64,000 bases of DNA from APNM01 sp040361335 (lineage in GTDB: Bacteria; Pseudomonadota; Gammaproteobacteria; Nevskiales; Salinisphaeraceae). The DNA is taken from assembly GCF_040361335.1 (NCBI RefSeq), contig NZ_APNM01000015.1:1-64000 (forward strand). Reading direction: 5' to 3'. Positions 1-10,480 of the stretch are shown here, piece by piece. The position numbers and the translations under genes are program-made. The notes beneath the pieces are model-generated. The model did no database searches. It was not told the origin of the DNA and was given only the letters and a program-made list of their open reading frames with translations. The first letter of the stretch is position 1; each line of letters opens with the position of its first letter.

Positions 1-44
1 CGGCGTGACTCAAACCCACGAGCCTCCAGGATAACCGGGGCGGT

Positions 45-632
45 TCAGAGTTTCTTTTCCGCAGAATTTAGAGCGGTGCCTTTGGCAGTATCAAAATCTC
101 TGAAGAAGGAGATCGGCATTAGGTAGAAGTTGAATCCAGAAAGCACGTCTCCGAACCAAGCGTTCACCAGGTGCAGGTAATTCTGTAGCGAGGCCGTGCC
201 GAGTTCCTGGACTTTCAGAGAAAGAGCGAGATCATCATTTACAAAATGAATCGCATTGTCCCGGATTTCGGTGAGAGCCACTAAGTTGTCGTGAACTGCC
301 TTTTCGATTTTGACGCCGTAGTCTTCTGTGATGATTCGATAGCACTCGAATAGACCTACGGACATCGGGTTCCCCGAGCGGTTGGTCTTTCTATGCTTGA
401 TCTTGGAGCGTTTGCCGCTCTTCAGCGTCTTGTACTCCATAACGTAGAGGGCCGCGGGTTTGTTTCCAGCCAAGTTCAAGACCTTGGCTTTCAGCAACAA
501 CTCCCACGAATTGATGCAGAGAACAGCGAAGGTCTCTTCGCGATACTTGAAATCCGGCTTGTTGTAGATCTCGATGGCAGACAGCATCGCCGCCACGGAT
601 TTCTCAAGCATCAATCTGGATCGAGACTTCAT
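45..632 (-). CDS. DUF3644 domain protein, possibly C-terminally shortened
   Basis: Encodes 195 residues with the start typical of DUF3644 proteins: a Lys-Ser followed by SAIEIYNKP, FKYREE and NSWELLLKAKVL (about residues 10-52), then EIRDNAIHF near residue 125 and FYLMPISFFRDF near 168. The function of the family is not known to me; members are scattered in accessory regions. The product is soluble, with no signal peptide or membrane segment. It ends abruptly after NSAEKKL, so the tail may be lost. The ATG lies 13 bases from the edge of the attC-like site described separately, the spacing usual for integron cassette genes. Its base composition is visibly AT-richer than the core genes, which suggests transfer. 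Positions 1-44 beyond the stop contain a short AACCG/CGGTT inverted repeat and nothing I can name. Confidence 0.7.
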   Translation of the reverse strand: MKSRSRLMLEKSVAAMLSAIEIYNKPDFKYREETFAVLCINSWELLLKAKVLNLAGNKPAALYVMEYKTLKSGKRSKIKHRKTNRSGNPMSVGLFECYRIITEDYGVKIEKAVHDNLVALTEIRDNAIHFVNDDLALSLKVQELGTASLQNYLHLVNAWFGDVLSGFNFYLMPISFFRDFDTAKGTALNSAEKKL

Positions 633-645
633 GCTGCCACCATTC

Positions 646-704
646 AGCTAACGCAGAGCTAACCGGCGCGAGGTACGAGCGTCCGGTTAAGCGCCGTGTT
701 CGAT
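646..704 (-). other. attC-like integron recombination site (candidate)
   Basis: Read on the minus strand, this 59-base segment starts with ATCGAAC, close to the R'' core RYYYAAC, and ends with GCGTTAGCT, the R' core. Between them, GCTTAACCGGACGC pairs with GCGCCGGTTAGC, leaving two unpaired extra bases (T and A) on one arm only, and a loop of about 9 bases. Extrahelical bases on one arm are a hallmark of attC sites. The segment fills almost the whole gap between two same-strand genes: 9 bases after the stop of one and 13 before the start of the next. No integrase gene is in the window, so this could be a remnant or the tail of an array that lies to the left. Confidence 0.55.
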
Positions 705-713
705 TGCCAGTAT

Positions 714-1076
714 TCAATCAAAAGGAGAATTAACCTCGATTTCGCGGTCCTCAGGAAATCGATCTCCAACGAGCGGATCGAATAGATTGGCAAGATACGC
801 CTCCACTCCATCTCGATTCGCGCCACTCACCTTCGCCCAAGTCACGAGCAACCCCTTGTTACGATACTGAGTTACGTCCGAATCCTCGCGATGTGTGGCG
901 ATTCGATCTGCCACGTGCCCTTGACCGACTCGTACGACACGCCCCGGCTGACCTTCACCAAGATAGAAGATGACGTAGACGCCCTCGACGCCACCCAGGT
1001 TCTTATCGAGATTGAGATTAAAGAAATCGCACCAATGTTCGTCGTCGCCGCACGTTCTCCATTTCAGTTCCAACAT
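714..1076 (-). CDS. Small GIY-YIG-like protein
   Basis: Encodes 120 residues. GVYVIFYLGEG (about 33-43) and RVVRVGQG (about 47-54) resemble the GIY and YIG strands; then come an Arg and His in IATHRED and a possible metal-ligand Glu in GVEAYL near residue 92. The YIG element is degenerate (VRVGQG), so nuclease activity is uncertain. I chose the ATG at 1076 because a strong AAGGAGGAG ribosome binding site lies five bases upstream; the in-frame ATG at 1091 has none. The gene sits next to the attC-like site, with no partner modification or defence gene visible. It could be a cassette-borne nuclease or a non-catalytic GIY-YIG fold. Confidence 0.55.
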   Translation of the reverse strand: MLELKWRTCGDDEHWCDFFNLNLDKNLGGVEGVYVIFYLGEGQPGRVVRVGQGHVADRIATHREDSDVTQYRNKGLLVTWAKVSGANRDGVEAYLANLFDPLVGDRFPEDREIEVNSPFD

Positions 1077-1593
1077 TACTCCTCCTTCCATAATGCAATC
1101 GAACAGAGATTGGATGGAATTCCCTGATATGAATATCGAGGAATTCTGTATAACACCAACCCAGCCTTAAATCCGGATTTCAAATAGGTCCGCACAATCA
1201 GTCGCCTAGCGAATCCCCGCACGTATCGGCCGTAATATTGCGACTTCCGCATTTGCCGTATTGATTGAACAGGGATGTCGGCTACTGCACCGGGTAGATG
1301 CGCGCTGACTTGCGGCGTGGAGACGCTGAGAGGGGAGGTCCGTATTCGGTTTGTTCGGGCTGGCCTGCATCCTGCGTTCCCTGGCGGCCTTGTCGATTGG
1401 TTCAGCCTATACGAGTTGAGCGGGGGTTGTGAAATGGGTTGGGTGGGGATGTTTTGTCGAATGTTTCCGCTGGGTCCCGGATAAGCGTTGGGGCGCTTTC
1501 CGGGACGACTGAGGAGAGGGGTTCCGGAGCGACGAAGGAAGGGTTCGGGGCGACGAAGTAGGGGTGGTGTGCGATCCGGTTTTCGACCGTGCA
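1077..1593. other. Gene-free stretch, AT-richer than neighbours
   Basis: No open frame here has a recognisable domain, good codon bias or a ribosome binding site. The longest frame (minus strand, 172 codons) runs through the start region of the GIY-YIG-like gene and has a low-complexity Pro/Arg-rich beginning; I regard it as spurious. An 11-base copy of GCAATCGAACA at 1095-1105 is inverted relative to the copy at 697-707 at the edge of the attC-like site. Otherwise I see nothing. Confidence 0.5.
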
Positions 1594-1620
1594 TAAAAAA
1601 AGCCCGGCGGAGCCGGGCTT
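1594..1620 (-). terminator. Rho-independent terminator of acnA
   Basis: On the minus strand AGCCCGGC and GCCGGGCT form a perfect 8-bp stem with a 3-base loop, followed by seven T residues. It lies about 28 bases past the acnA stop codon. Confidence 0.9.
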
Positions 1621-1647
1621 AGAAGGGATGATTCCAGAGCTTTTGCT

Positions 1648-4386
<2,739 letters not shown>

Positions 4387-4555
4387 GCGTCCTCTCCCAA
4401 GAGACGAAGTCTATTTGGATGGTGGTCTGGAATCCGTTGCCGAGCCATCCGGGCGGGTTGTGCCGGTCCGGGTGGCTTGGCAACGGAGCCGCGCGACGAG
4501 CGCGAGACGGCCCGAAATTATACCGGAGCGCGGCCTCGGCTGCACCGTCCGTTTA

Positions 4556-4725
4556 AAGTCATGAATAGGGGATCGGTACATCCCCCGCCTTTAGGCGGTA
4601 CTTTTGTGGTTCCTTCTCCCCTGAGGGGAGAAGGCCGGGATGAGGGGTTGCCATGCCTTGCCCCCTCACCCTGACCCTCTCCCCAGAGGGGAGAGGGAAA
4701 AGTCGGCCGTCTGGCCGACCGACTC
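4556..4725 (-). repeat. Composite palindromic repeat, inverted and truncated copy
   Basis: Contains in order the modules ATGAATAGGGGATCGG, CCGCCTTTAGGCGG, CCTTCTCCCCTGAGGGGAGAAGG (hairpin) and CCCTCACCCTGACCCTCTCCCC with its GGGGAGAGGG partner. This is the reverse-complement order of the copies at 33800-34030 and 37160-37388 and the same order as 45631-45840. The copy stops at the hflD 3' end, so the GCCACCGGC end module is missing. It separates acnA from hflD. Confidence 0.8.
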
Positions 4726-5337
4726 TCAGTCGGCGGCCTGCCCACCGCGCACATCGGCGATCGCCGACAACAACTTGCGGCGCTGGAACAGCAGTTGCCA
4801 CAGGCGGCCGCCGCACTGGCGCCAGAGCACGGCGCTGCGGACCGAGGCCAGCAGGTGGGTGCGGATGCGGCGGGCGAATTCCTCGTTCTGCAGGTAGGTC
4901 GGGTGGCCCTGGACCATGATCCGCGGCTTCACCGGGCTGACGCTCTCGCGGTAGGCGTTGTCGAGGATGGCGGTGACCTGTTCCGGGTCCGCCAGGCGGG
5001 CGCGGCCGATGGCGCCGCGCAGGGCGGTCATGGCCTCGTCGTTGCGCAGCAAACGGCCCGACAGGCGCAGCACCTGGCCGATGTAGCGGGCCACGGGCGC
5101 GGTGTCCGGGGTGGCCGCGCCGCGCAACTGGCGCTCCAGGAACGCCAGCCCGTCGGCCACGCCGTCGGCGCCACCGAACACGGCCGCGGCGTCCTCGGGG
5201 TCGGTGCTGAACACGGCGTGCAGGGCGCGGTCCAGACGTTCGCGGCGGTCGATGCCCTCGGCGGCCAGGCCGTGGGCATAGAGTGCGAACTGGGCGACGC
5301 CGGCCAGTGCCAATACCTGGTCGTGGATCCGGCTCAT
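4726..5337 (-). CDS. hflD: HflD-like lysogenization regulator homolog
   Basis: Encodes 203 residues, all-helical, matching the HflD family in length (about 210) and in its constant position directly after mnmA. In E. coli HflD binds lambda CII protein; its housekeeping role is poorly defined. Visible family traits are the start MSRIHDQVLALAGVAQFALYAH, then a Leu/Ala-rich helical body with HPTYLQN and a basic C-terminal part (LLFQRRKLLSA). The start codon overlaps the mnmA stop (ATGA), indicating translational coupling. The last codons abut the repeat copy at 4556-4725, so the C-terminus may have been reshaped by it. Confidence 0.88.
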   Translation of the reverse strand: MSRIHDQVLALAGVAQFALYAHGLAAEGIDRRERLDRALHAVFSTDPEDAAAVFGGADGVADGLAFLERQLRGAATPDTAPVARYIGQVLRLSGRLLRNDEAMTALRGAIGRARLADPEQVTAILDNAYRESVSPVKPRIMVQGHPTYLQNEEFARRIRTHLLASVRSAVLWRQCGGRLWQLLFQRRKLLSAIADVRGGQAAD

Positions 5338-6449
5338 GCGGCGCGCGAGCCGGCCAGGGTGTGCGCGCGGCGGATTTCGGCGCCGCCCAGGCAGTGCTCG
5401 CCGTCGTAGAGCACCACGAACTGGCCCGGCGCCACCGCCCGCTGCGGCCGGTCGAAGGTCACGCGCACGCCGCCGCCGAGCGTCTCCACCGTGCAGGGCT
5501 CGGCCCGTTGGCGGTAGCGCACCTGGGCTTCGCAGCGCAGCGGCGTGGCCGGGGCGGGGCCGATCCAGTGCATGCCCTCGGCCTCCAGGGTCTCGCACAG
5601 CAGCATCGGGTGTTGCGGGTCCTGGCTGATCCAGAGGGTGTTGTCGGCCAGGTCCTTGGCGACCACGTACCAGGGTGCCTCGGCGGTGCCGGGGATGCCG
5701 CCCACGCCGAGGCCGCGGCGTTGGCCCAGGGTGTGGAACATCAGGCCGTTGTGTCGGGCCACCGTGTCGCCGGCGCGCGGGCCGTCCGCGACCCGGATGG
5801 GCCCCGGCCGCGCCGGCAGGTACTGCGACAGGAAGCCGGCGAAGTCGCGCTCGCCGATGAAGCACACGCCGGTGCTGTCCGGCTTGGCGTGCACCGGCAG
5901 GCCGGCGGCGCGGGCCGCCTCGCGCACGTCCGACTTGCGTTCGCCGCCGAGCGGGAACAGGGTCCGTTCCAGGGCCGTCTCGGGCACTGCCGCGAGGAAG
6001 TAGGACTGGTCCTTGCCCGGGTCGACACCCCGCAGCAATCGGGTCCCGCCGGCCGCCTCCACGCTGCGCGCGTAGTGGCCGGTGGCGATGGCGTCGGCGC
6101 CCAGGCGGCGGGCGTGGTTCAGGAACACGTCGAACTTGATCTCGCGGTTGCAGAGCACGTCCGGATTGGGCGTGTGCCCGTGCGCGTACGCGTCCAGGAA
6201 ATGCGCGAACACCCGGTCGCGGTACTCGCGCGAGAAGTCGGCGCGGTGCAGCGGGATGCCCAGCACCTCGCAGACCGCGGCGGCGTCCTCGTAGTCCGCG
6301 GCGGCGCTGCAGCGGCCGGCCTCGTCCTCGGTCCAGTTGAACATGAACAGGCCCTCCACCCGATGGCCGGCCTCCCGCAGGCGCAGGGCGGCCACGGCGG
6401 AGTCCACGCCGCCGGACAGGCCGACGATGACGTGCCGCGGGGCGCTCAT
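5334..6449 (-). CDS. mnmA: tRNA-specific 2-thiouridylase MnmA
   Basis: Adds sulfur to U34 of the wobble position in Lys, Glu and Gln tRNAs, using ATP and persulfide relayed by the Tus system. At 371 residues it is of normal size. The PP-loop SGGVDSAVAA is at about residue 12; the catalytic cysteines are in LCNREIKF (near 104) and TGVCFIGER (near 205), the positions expected. The C-terminal beta-barrel contains RYRQRAEPC. Both ends overlap neighbours: the start overlaps the nudJ stop and the stop overlaps the hflD start, each as ATGA, so the three genes form one transcription unit reading away from fabD. Confidence 0.96.
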   Translation of the reverse strand: MSAPRHVIVGLSGGVDSAVAALRLREAGHRVEGLFMFNWTEDEAGRCSAAADYEDAAAVCEVLGIPLHRADFSREYRDRVFAHFLDAYAHGHTPNPDVLCNREIKFDVFLNHARRLGADAIATGHYARSVEAAGGTRLLRGVDPGKDQSYFLAAVPETALERTLFPLGGERKSDVREAARAAGLPVHAKPDSTGVCFIGERDFAGFLSQYLPARPGPIRVADGPRAGDTVARHNGLMFHTLGQRRGLGVGGIPGTAEAPWYVVAKDLADNTLWISQDPQHPMLLCETLEAEGMHWIGPAPATPLRCEAQVRYRQRAEPCTVETLGGGVRVTFDRPQRAVAPGQFVVLYDGEHCLGGAEIRRAHTLAGSRAA

Positions 6450-6901
6450 GCCGCATCCGCCGGCAGGCGCCGGAACAGGTCGAGCGGGTGGCGGCGGCCG
6501 GCCAGGTAGTCGTCGATGCCGCGCAGCACCAGCGGGCTGCGCAGGCGGTGGGCGCGCTCGCGGATCGCCTCGTAGTCGAGCCAGTGGGTGGCGACGATCT
6601 CTGCGTCCAGTTCCGGCTCGCCGTCCGGGGCCTCGGCGCTGCCGCAGACCAGGGTGCGCAGGATGTGCGTGGTGGCGCCCGGCACCCGCCACAGATAGAG
6701 GCCCACGATGGCCTCCGGCCGCAGGTGCCAGCCGGTCTCCTCGCGGGTCTCGCGCGCCGCGCCGGCGGCGACGTCCTCGCCGTATTCCAGGTGACCCGCG
6801 GGCTGGTTGAACACGAGCTCGCCGTCGACGCGTTCCTCCACCAGGAGGAAACGGCCGTTGCGTTCGACGACGGCGGCCACGGTCAGGCGCGGGGCGATCA
6901 A
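6446..6901 (-). CDS. nudJ: Nudix hydrolase, NudJ type
   Basis: Encodes 151 residues with a complete Nudix box: G-H-L-E-Y-G-E at about 37, followed by RETREETGW. NudJ removes phosphate from nucleoside di- and triphosphates and from thiamine precursors. The order nudJ-mnmA-hflD is conserved in gammaproteobacteria. The longest frame starts with TTG at 6901 and has no clear ribosome binding site; a GTG about seven codons downstream is an alternative. The stop overlaps the mnmA start. Confidence 0.88.
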   Translation of the reverse strand: MIAPRLTVAAVVERNGRFLLVEERVDGELVFNQPAGHLEYGEDVAAGAARETREETGWHLRPEAIVGLYLWRVPGATTHILRTLVCGSAEAPDGEPELDAEIVATHWLDYEAIRERAHRLRSPLVLRGIDDYLAGRRHPLDLFRRLPADAA

Positions 6902-6957
6902 CGGAGCGGGCTCGGACGGTTGTAGGAACGAGGCTTACAGGATATCAAAAGCGGGCG

Positions 6958-6986
6958 TGGCAAAGCCTCGCCGGGGTGCGTATGAT
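6958..6986 (+). promoter_or_regulatory. Candidate sigma-70 promoter for the fab operon
   Basis: TATGAT at 6981-6986 is a good -10 hexamer, with a weak TGGCAA at 6958-6963 as -35 and 17 bases between. It lies 43 bases before the fabD start, in the short gap that also has to carry the divergent nudJ promoter. Confidence 0.35.
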
Positions 6987-7029
6987 ATCCGGCCTTCCGT
7001 CACAGAACAGTGCACGAGAGGCCTGAAAC

Positions 7030-7974
7030 ATGCCGCGTTTCGCGATGCTTTTCCCCGGCCAGGGATCCCAGGCCGTGGGGATGCTGGCGGCGCTCCGGGA
7101 GAGATATCCCGTGGTGGGCGAGACCTTCGAGGAAGCCGGCGAGGCCCTCGGGTACGACCTGGCCGCCACCATCACCGACGGCCCCGCCGAGACCCTGGAC
7201 CGCACCGACGTCACCCAGCCGGCCCTGCTGGCCGCCGGCGTGGCCGTGTGGCGCGTCTGGCGCGACCGCGACGGCCCCGAGCCCGCCGTGATGGCCGGGC
7301 ATTCCCTCGGCGAATACACCGCGCTCACCTGCGCCGGTGCCATCGATTTCGGCGACGCCCTGCGCCTGGTGCGCCTGCGCGGCCAGGCGATGCAGGCCGC
7401 GGTCGGCGAGGGCGAAGGCGCCATGGCGGCGATCATCGGCCTCGGCGACGAGGCGGTACAGAGCGTCTGCCAGGCCGCCGGCGCGGAGGGCGAGCAGGTC
7501 ACCCCCGCCAACTACAACGCCCCGGGTCAGGTCGTGGTCGCCGGCCACCGCGCCGCGGTCGAGCGCGCGATGGCGCTGGCCAAGGAGAAGGGCGCCAAGC
7601 TGGTGAAGCAGCTCGCGGTGAGCGTGCCCTCGCACTGTCCGTTGATGCAGCCCGCCGTGGAGCGCCTGCAGTCGCATCTCACCGAGGTGCCGCTGCGCGA
7701 GCCTCGGATGCCGGTGCGCCACAATGTGGACGGGCAGCCGCGCCCGGAGCTGGACGGCATCCGCAAGGCGCTGGTGGCCCAGCTCGACAGCCCGGTACGC
7801 TGGACCGAGAGCGTGCGCGCCATGGCTGGCGACGGCGCCGGGATTATGCTCGAATGCGGTCCGGGCAAGGTGCTGAGCGGGCTGGTCAAGCGCATCGACA
7901 AGAATGTGGAGGCGATCCCGCTGCAGGATCCCGAGGGCATCCGCCGGGGCCTGGACGCGGTAGCCGAGGAATGA
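7030..7974 (+). CDS. fabD: Malonyl-CoA:ACP transacylase FabD
   Basis: Transfers malonyl from CoA to acyl carrier protein, supplying extender units for fatty acid synthesis. The 314 residues match the family. FPGQGSQAVGM is at residue 8, the nucleophile Ser92 is in GHSLGEY, and VPSHCPLM near residue 200 supplies the catalytic His. It heads the operon: fabH and plsX, which usually precede it, are absent, and the upstream gene nudJ is divergent. fabG follows after 36 bases. Confidence 0.96.
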   Translation: MPRFAMLFPGQGSQAVGMLAALRERYPVVGETFEEAGEALGYDLAATITDGPAETLDRTDVTQPALLAAGVAVWRVWRDRDGPEPAVMAGHSLGEYTALTCAGAIDFGDALRLVRLRGQAMQAAVGEGEGAMAAIIGLGDEAVQSVCQAAGAEGEQVTPANYNAPGQVVVAGHRAAVERAMALAKEKGAKLVKQLAVSVPSHCPLMQPAVERLQSHLTEVPLREPRMPVRHNVDGQPRPELDGIRKALVAQLDSPVRWTESVRAMAGDGAGIMLECGPGKVLSGLVKRIDKNVEAIPLQDPEGIRRGLDAVAEE

Positions 7975-8010
7975 AGCGAGTCGTTACCGGCGAGATAACC
8001 GGGGAGATAT

Positions 8011-8757
8011 ATGCAGGAGCTTGAAGGGCAGATCGCGCTGGTGACCGGCGCCACCCGCGGCATCGGCGCTGCCATCGCACGCACGCTGGGCGAGGCCGGC
8101 GCCACGGTGATCGGCACCGCCACCAGCGACAACGGCGCCGACCGCATCTCCGAGACCCTGAAAGAAGCCGGCGCCGCGGGCGCGGGCCGGGTTCTGGACG
8201 TCGCCGATCCGGCGCAGCCGGCCGAGCTGGTCAAGGCGGTGACCGCCGAGTTCGGGGCGCCGACCATCCTGGTGAACAACGCCGCCGTCACCCGCGACAA
8301 CCTGGTCCTGCGGATGAAGGACGAGGAGTGGCAGGCGGTGATGGACACCAACCTCGCCGGCGTCTACCGCATGTGCAAGGCCGTGCTGCGGGGCATGATG
8401 AAGGCCCGCGACGGCCGCATCGTCAGCATTGCCTCGGTGGTGGGCCAGATGGGCAACGCCGGGCAGGTCAACTACGCCGCCGCCAAGGCGGGGCTGTTCG
8501 GCCTGACCAAGTCCCTGGCGCGCGAGGTGGCCTCGCGCGGGATCACGGTCAACGCCGTGGCGCCCGGCTTCATCGATACCGACATGACGCGCGACCTGCC
8601 GGCGGAGAACCGCGAGGCACTACTGGCGCAGATTCCGCTCGAACGCCTCGGCCAGGCCGACGACGTCGCCGCCGCGGTGCGCTTCCTGGCGTCGCCCCAG
8701 GCCGGTTATATTACGGGCGAGACCATCAACGTGAACGGTGGCTTGCACATGATTTGA
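8011..8757 (+). CDS. fabG: 3-oxoacyl-ACP reductase FabG
   Basis: NADPH-dependent reduction of 3-oxoacyl-ACP, second step of the elongation cycle. It has the classical SDR layout in 248 residues: TGATRGIGAAIA (NADP site, near 13), NNAAV (near 89), active-site Ser in SIASVVGQMG (near 140), Tyr and Lys in NYAAAKAG (near 153), and PGFIDTDMT. GGGGAG upstream of the ATG serves as ribosome binding site. Unlike the SDR at 29923 it keeps the full catalytic set. Confidence 0.96.
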   Translation: MQELEGQIALVTGATRGIGAAIARTLGEAGATVIGTATSDNGADRISETLKEAGAAGAGRVLDVADPAQPAELVKAVTAEFGAPTILVNNAAVTRDNLVLRMKDEEWQAVMDTNLAGVYRMCKAVLRGMMKARDGRIVSIASVVGQMGNAGQVNYAAAKAGLFGLTKSLAREVASRGITVNAVAPGFIDTDMTRDLPAENREALLAQIPLERLGQADDVAAAVRFLASPQAGYITGETINVNGGLHMI

Positions 8758-8758
8758 G

Positions 8759-8808
8759 ACCCCGGCGGAAGGCGCCGCCCGGAGCGTATGGATCGCCCCG
8801 GGGTTTTT
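8759..8808 (+). terminator. Hairpin with T-run between fabG and acpP
   Basis: ACCCCGG (8759-8765) pairs with CCGGGGT (8798-8804), with a GGCG/CGCC inner stem between them, followed by TTTTT. It starts next to the fabG stop. It probably attenuates read-through, so that acpP has its own promoter in 8809-8924, in keeping with the high ACP demand of cells. Confidence 0.6.
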
Positions 8809-8924
8809 CCCTAGAATGGCGGCCCTTCATGCATCGGCGACAATCGCCGGGTCCGGACCGGTTTCGAACCAATCCCGCTCCTTAAACGGATCTCAGCACA
8901 CGACACGCGTAGGAGAAGACAACC

Positions 8925-9164
8925 ATGAGCAGTGTGGAAGAACGAGTACAGAAGATCATCGCCGAGCAGCTCAGCGTCAGCGAGGACCAGGTCACCAGCG
9001 AGGCCTCCTTCGTGGATGACCTCGGCGCCGATTCCCTCGACACCGTCGAGCTGGTGATGGCCCTCGAGGAGGAGTTCGAGATCGACATCCCGGACGAGGA
9101 AGCCGAGAAGATCGTGAACGTGCAGGACGCCGTCGACTACATCAAGTCGCACGCCGAGGGCTGA
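8925..9164 (+). CDS. acpP: Acyl carrier protein
   Basis: This small acidic protein of 79 residues carries the growing acyl chain on a phosphopantetheine arm. The attachment site is Ser37 in LGADSLDTVELVM. Helix II and the EEEFEIDIPDEEAEKI segment are typical of type II ACPs. It is preceded by GGAGAAGACAACC as ribosome binding site. The 167-base gap upstream is the largest in the operon and contains a terminator-like hairpin, which points to separate expression. Confidence 0.97.
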   Translation: MSSVEERVQKIIAEQLSVSEDQVTSEASFVDDLGADSLDTVELVMALEEEFEIDIPDEEAEKIVNVQDAVDYIKSHAEG

Positions 9165-9219
9165 CCGGGCGGGCCGGTTCGCGGCCCATCGGACTTCCCA
9201 TCGGACAAAGGGGGCTTCC

Positions 9220-10464
9220 TTGCAAACGCGTCGCGTCGTCGTAACCGGTATCGGGCTTCTCTCGCCGCTCGGCAATACGGTGGCATCGAGCTGGGACGGA
9301 ATCCTTGCCGGCAAGAGCGGCATCGGACCCATCGACAGCTTCGACATCTCCGGCTATCCCACCCGCTTCGGCGGTCCCATCCGGGATTTCGACGCCGGCG
9401 AGTTCATGCGTCCCAAGGACGCCAAGAAGTACGATCCGTTCGTCCACTACGGCGTGGCCGCGGCGGTCCAGGCCCTGGCCGATTCCGGCCTCGACGTCGA
9501 GGCTTTCGACCCCGATCGCATCGGCGTGACCATCGGCTCGGGCATCGGCGGCATCGGCACCATCGAGAAGACCTGCGTCGCGTTCAACGACAACGACCGC
9601 AACACGCGCAAGGTCTCCCCCTTCTTCATCCCCAGCAGCATCATCAACATGATCTCGGGGCAGGTCTCCATCCAGCTCGGCCTCAAGGGGCCGAACCTGG
9701 CGACGGTGACCGCCTGCACCACGGGCACGCACAACATCGGTCTCGCGGCGCGGCTGATCGCCGCCGGCGACGCCGACGCGATGCTCGCCGGCGGCGCCGA
9801 GATGGCGACCAACCCGATCGGCATGGCCGGCTTCTGCGCCGCGCGCGCGCTGTCGACCCGCAACGACGACCCCGAGGCCGCCAGCCGGCCGTGGGACGTC
9901 GACCGGGACGGCTTCGTGCTCTCGGACGGCGCCGGCGTGATGATGCTGGAGGAGCTGGAGAGCGCCCGCGCCCGCGGTGCCGAGATCTACGGCGAGGTCG
10001 TGGGCTTCGGTATGAGCGGGGACGCCTACCACATCACGCTGCCGGCCGAGAGCGGCGGCGGCGCACAGAAGTGCATGCAGGCGGCCCTGCGGGATGCCGG
10101 CATGAACCCGGACGAGGTGCACTACATCAACGCCCACGGCACCTCCACCAAGGCCGGCGACATCGCCGAGTCCAACGCCGTGCGCAACGTGTTCGGCGAC
10201 CACGCCGACAGGCTCGCGGTCAGCTCGACCAAGTCCATGACCGGCCACATGCTGGGCGCGGCGGGCGCCGCGGAGGCCATCTTCAGCCTCCTGGCGATCC
10301 GCGATCAGGTGGCGCCGCCCACCATCAACCTCGAGAACCCGGACGAGGGCTGCGACCTCGACTACGTGCCGGGCTCCGCCCGCGACATGGATATCGACGT
10401 CGCGCTGTCCAATTCGTTCGGCTTCGGCGGCACCAACGGCACGCTCATCTTCCGCCGGCTCTGA
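9220..10464 (+). CDS. fabF: 3-oxoacyl-ACP synthase II FabF
   Basis: Condensing enzyme that elongates acyl-ACP with malonyl-ACP. In 414 residues it has the Cys-His-His triad: Cys166 in VTACTTGTHN, His in NAHGTSTKAGD (near 305) and His in SMTGHMLGAAG (near 340), plus SFGFGGTNG at the end. It starts with TTG at 9220, preceded by AAAGGGGG; the next in-frame ATG would delete conserved sequence. TTG plus strong ribosome binding site is unusual in this operon. Confidence 0.96.
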   Translation: MQTRRVVVTGIGLLSPLGNTVASSWDGILAGKSGIGPIDSFDISGYPTRFGGPIRDFDAGEFMRPKDAKKYDPFVHYGVAAAVQALADSGLDVEAFDPDRIGVTIGSGIGGIGTIEKTCVAFNDNDRNTRKVSPFFIPSSIINMISGQVSIQLGLKGPNLATVTACTTGTHNIGLAARLIAAGDADAMLAGGAEMATNPIGMAGFCAARALSTRNDDPEAASRPWDVDRDGFVLSDGAGVMMLEELESARARGAEIYGEVVGFGMSGDAYHITLPAESGGGAQKCMQAALRDAGMNPDEVHYINAHGTSTKAGDIAESNAVRNVFGDHADRLAVSSTKSMTGHMLGAAGAAEAIFSLLAIRDQVAPPTINLENPDEGCDLDYVPGSARDMDIDVALSNSFGFGGTNGTLIFRRL

Positions 10465-10480
10465 GGGCCCGCGCCCCGAC

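Noticed and set aside
1..44. Possible tRNA 3' end (GTGGGTTTGAGTCAC resembles a T-arm)
   Set aside because: The seven-base loop lacks the TTCRA signature and no acceptor stem or anticodon arm can be built.
1077..1594. Minus-strand frame of 172 codons
   Set aside because: No domain, Pro/Arg-rich start, no ribosome binding site, and it reaches into the GIY-YIG-like gene's start region.
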